Positions 28,685-29,948 of a stretch of DNA of 29,948 nt are shown piece by piece; the first letter of the stretch is position 1, and each line of letters starts with the position of its first letter. Origin of the DNA: a virus. The position numbers were made by a program, and so were the translations under genes. Below the pieces are notes generated by a model. It made no database searches, had not been told where the DNA came from, and saw nothing but the letters and a program-made list of their open reading frames with translations. Where the stretch lies: the IMG/VR virus record IMGVR_UViG_3300044949_000347, positions 1 to 29,948 of that record. The stretch is one strand, 5' to 3'.

Positions 28685-28831
28685 TTATTCTGCTTCTGCT
28701 TCTTCCTTCGGGTTCTGCTCCTGCACTTGCTGTGCTAGGAATTGCATGAAGGACATCCCGTACTTGGTTGGCAGTTCTTGCGCCCATGCTTCTAGCATTT
28801 TGATTTGGTCTTCGTTAAGCGTGATTTTCAT
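28685..28831 (-). CDS. Small acidic protein before tape measure (48 aa)
   Basis: An ATG at 28831 opens 48 codons: MKITLNEDQIKMLEAWAQEL, then YGMSFMQFLAQQVQEQNPKE and an acidic end. It is an amphipathic helical protein. The A-rich leader (AATAAAAACAAAATG) is typical of this phage. Its position before the tape measure hints at a tail-assembly role, but this is not shown. Confidence 0.6.
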   Translation of the reverse strand: MKITLNEDQIKMLEAWAQELPTKYGMSFMQFLAQQVQEQNPKEEAEAE

Positions 28832-28838
28832 TTTGTTT

Positions 28839-29948
28839 TTATTTGGTTTTAAGTAAATCTATTTCTGCTCTCATTTCATTTATAATCTCTTGCTGTTCTT
28901 GAATAGCCTTAATCAACATAGGTACAAAAACTGAGTACTTTACTGACTTGGTGGTAGTACCTTTGCTTACTCTTTCCTTAGTAGTTACTACTTCACCTTC
29001 CTCATTTAGCACCTCGTTTCCTTCTTCATCCAATTGTGGAACTTCTACCTCTTCGAAGTCTTCAGATTCGGAAACCATTGCAGGGAATACCTCTTCTAGT
29101 TCTTGAGCAATTACCCCGATTTGCTTAGTCTCTTCGCCTATCAAATTGTAATTTCTTACTTTTACTTTTAGAAGGTCATCAAGTTTAGGGGTAGCATCCT
29201 CAATATTCTCCTTTAATTTGATATCAGAAATTGCACCATAAGATCCGTTTGTGTTTGTTACATTCCCGTTTGAACTAACTATGAATCTTGTGGCTGTTGA
29301 ATCAACACATTCAATAAAAAAATCAACATTATTGTTTCTTGTTGAACCGTATACAATAGCAAGGCCATAAGGCGAAGATGTATTAATATTATTTACAACT
29401 AAAGCAGCACCATCTCCTTTGTTTGCTCTTAATTCATGACCTGTTCCTGTAGCACTCAAATAAGAACCTGTAGTACTAGCCTTTAAAGCCCCCCCCGAAG
29501 TGATGCGCATTCTTTCGGTGGTATTTGTGTCAAACCTCATGAAGTTTGAAGTGGTATTATAAAGGATTTTGCCTAGTTCCACATTTGTGGTATTTGTCAT
29601 CCTTATAATTGCTTCATTGTTTGAAACAATTGTCACAGCGGAATTGCTTGCACCTGAAGTATTTTGACCTATGAAAACCTCATCACCTACACCTGCTATT
29701 GGAGTTCCTGATTTTAATGAATGGATTAAACCCCCAGGACTAGCCGTGCCGATGCCTACGTTGCCTGCATCTGTAATATGCAAGAATGATGAAAGACCAC
29801 CGCTTACCACACTAAATGCTCCCGTAGTTAAAACCCTTACATCATTAGTCCCAGAAGGGATGCCAATCATATCAGTAATTAAACTACCGCTAGTTCTTGT
29901 TGCTCTATAAAATTGACCATTACCTACAACAAAACTCGTAGCCGTCAC
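28839..29948 (-). CDS. Tail fibre/spike with S74 intramolecular chaperone (5' end outside window)
   Basis: The frame is open to the right edge, so the N-terminus is missing; residue numbers below count from the edge. The visible part is a glycine/asparagine-rich trimeric-fibre region with short strands (DAGNVGIGTASPGG and similar). It ends in a Peptidase_S74 domain from about residue 238: ISDIKLKENI with the self-cleaving Ser241 and Lys246, then KVRNYNLI, IGVIAQELEEVFPAMV and a terminal coiled coil (EQQEIINEMRAEIDLLKTK). S74 domains fold trimeric fibres and cut themselves off. It is a receptor-binding candidate. Confidence 0.88.
   Translation of the reverse strand: MTATSFVVGNGQFYRATRTSGSLITDMIGIPSGTNDVRVLTTGAFSVVSGGLSSFLHITDAGNVGIGTASPGGLIHSLKSGTPIAGVGDEVFIGQNTSGASNSAVTIVSNNEAIIRMTNTTNVELGKILYNTTSNFMRFDTNTTERMRITSGGALKASTTGSYLSATGTGHELRANKGDGAALVVNNINTSSPYGLAIVYGSTRNNNVDFFIECVDSTATRFIVSSNGNVTNTNGSYGAISDIKLKENIEDATPKLDDLLKVKVRNYNLIGEETKQIGVIAQELEEVFPAMVSESEDFEEVEVPQLDEEGNEVLNEEGEVVTTKERVSKGTTTKSVKYSVFVPMLIKAIQEQQEIINEMRAEIDLLKTK

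Noticed and set aside
1-29948. Integrase, transposase, CRISPR array, tRNA and rRNA genes.
   Set aside because: None was found by reading both strands; no long direct repeats spaced as an array and no recombinase motif were seen.
1-29948. A diversity-generating retroelement acting on the fibre genes.
   Set aside because: No reverse transcriptase frame and no template/variable repeat pair is visible in the window.

Overview
The window is most of a tailed-phage genome (or a prophage without a visible integrase) that infects a member of the Bacteroidota. The assignment rests on protein types common in that host range and on translation starts preceded by A-rich leaders without Shine-Dalgarno sites. 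Three promoter candidates also resemble the Bacteroidota form (TTTG or TTG, 17-19 nt, TAnnTTTG-like). The DNA is AT-rich. Tail assembly-chaperone, tape-measure and tail-tube-like genes suggest a long non-contractile tail. I see no tRNA, integrase, transposase or CRISPR array. The host genus cannot be read from the sequence.

Layout, in the direction of transcription (minus strand, right to left). A tail-fibre protein with an S74 chaperone domain is cut by the right edge (28839-29948). It is followed by a 48-aa protein, the tape measure, an XkdF-type prohead protease, a scaffold-like protein, the major capsid protein, a tail-tube-like protein, the portal and neck genes (19696-28831). A lysis module follows (about 16864-19691): holin-like membrane proteins, an amidase endolysin, a tiny basic protein, a metallophosphoesterase and a spanin-like membrane protein. 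A three-gene plus-strand operon (16205-16846) is the only block on the other strand. A promoter region at 16051-16204 separates it from the early minus-strand genes.

The early block (about 6253-16050) carries an ERF annealing protein, Gp157, several helix-turn-helix proteins, a replication initiator, a DnaB-type helicase, a C5 cytosine methyltransferase, RusA, a Cro/CI-type regulator, a sigma-like factor and a small protein with an SSB-like C-terminal tail. It runs into small and large terminase, a frameshifted tail assembly chaperone, a gp10-like neck protein and two large tail or baseplate proteins. The left edge cuts the start of another tail-appendage gene.

The most striking signals are in RNA and DNA rather than protein. 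(1) A complete consensus hammerhead ribozyme (15687-15738) lies exactly between two early genes. (2) Six tandem 11-bp iterons plus one in-phase outlier lie inside the replication-initiator gene, like the lambda origin inside gene O. (3) A three-hairpin leader ending in a terminator stops 4 nt before the initiator start codon; its first and last hairpin loops are complementary over 7 nt. (4) A U-UUU-UUU slippery site lies in the tail chaperone gene. (5) A promoter-like element of about 36 bp occurs twice in the early region. More than ten very short genes, many joined by ATGA or TAATG overlaps, are also listed.
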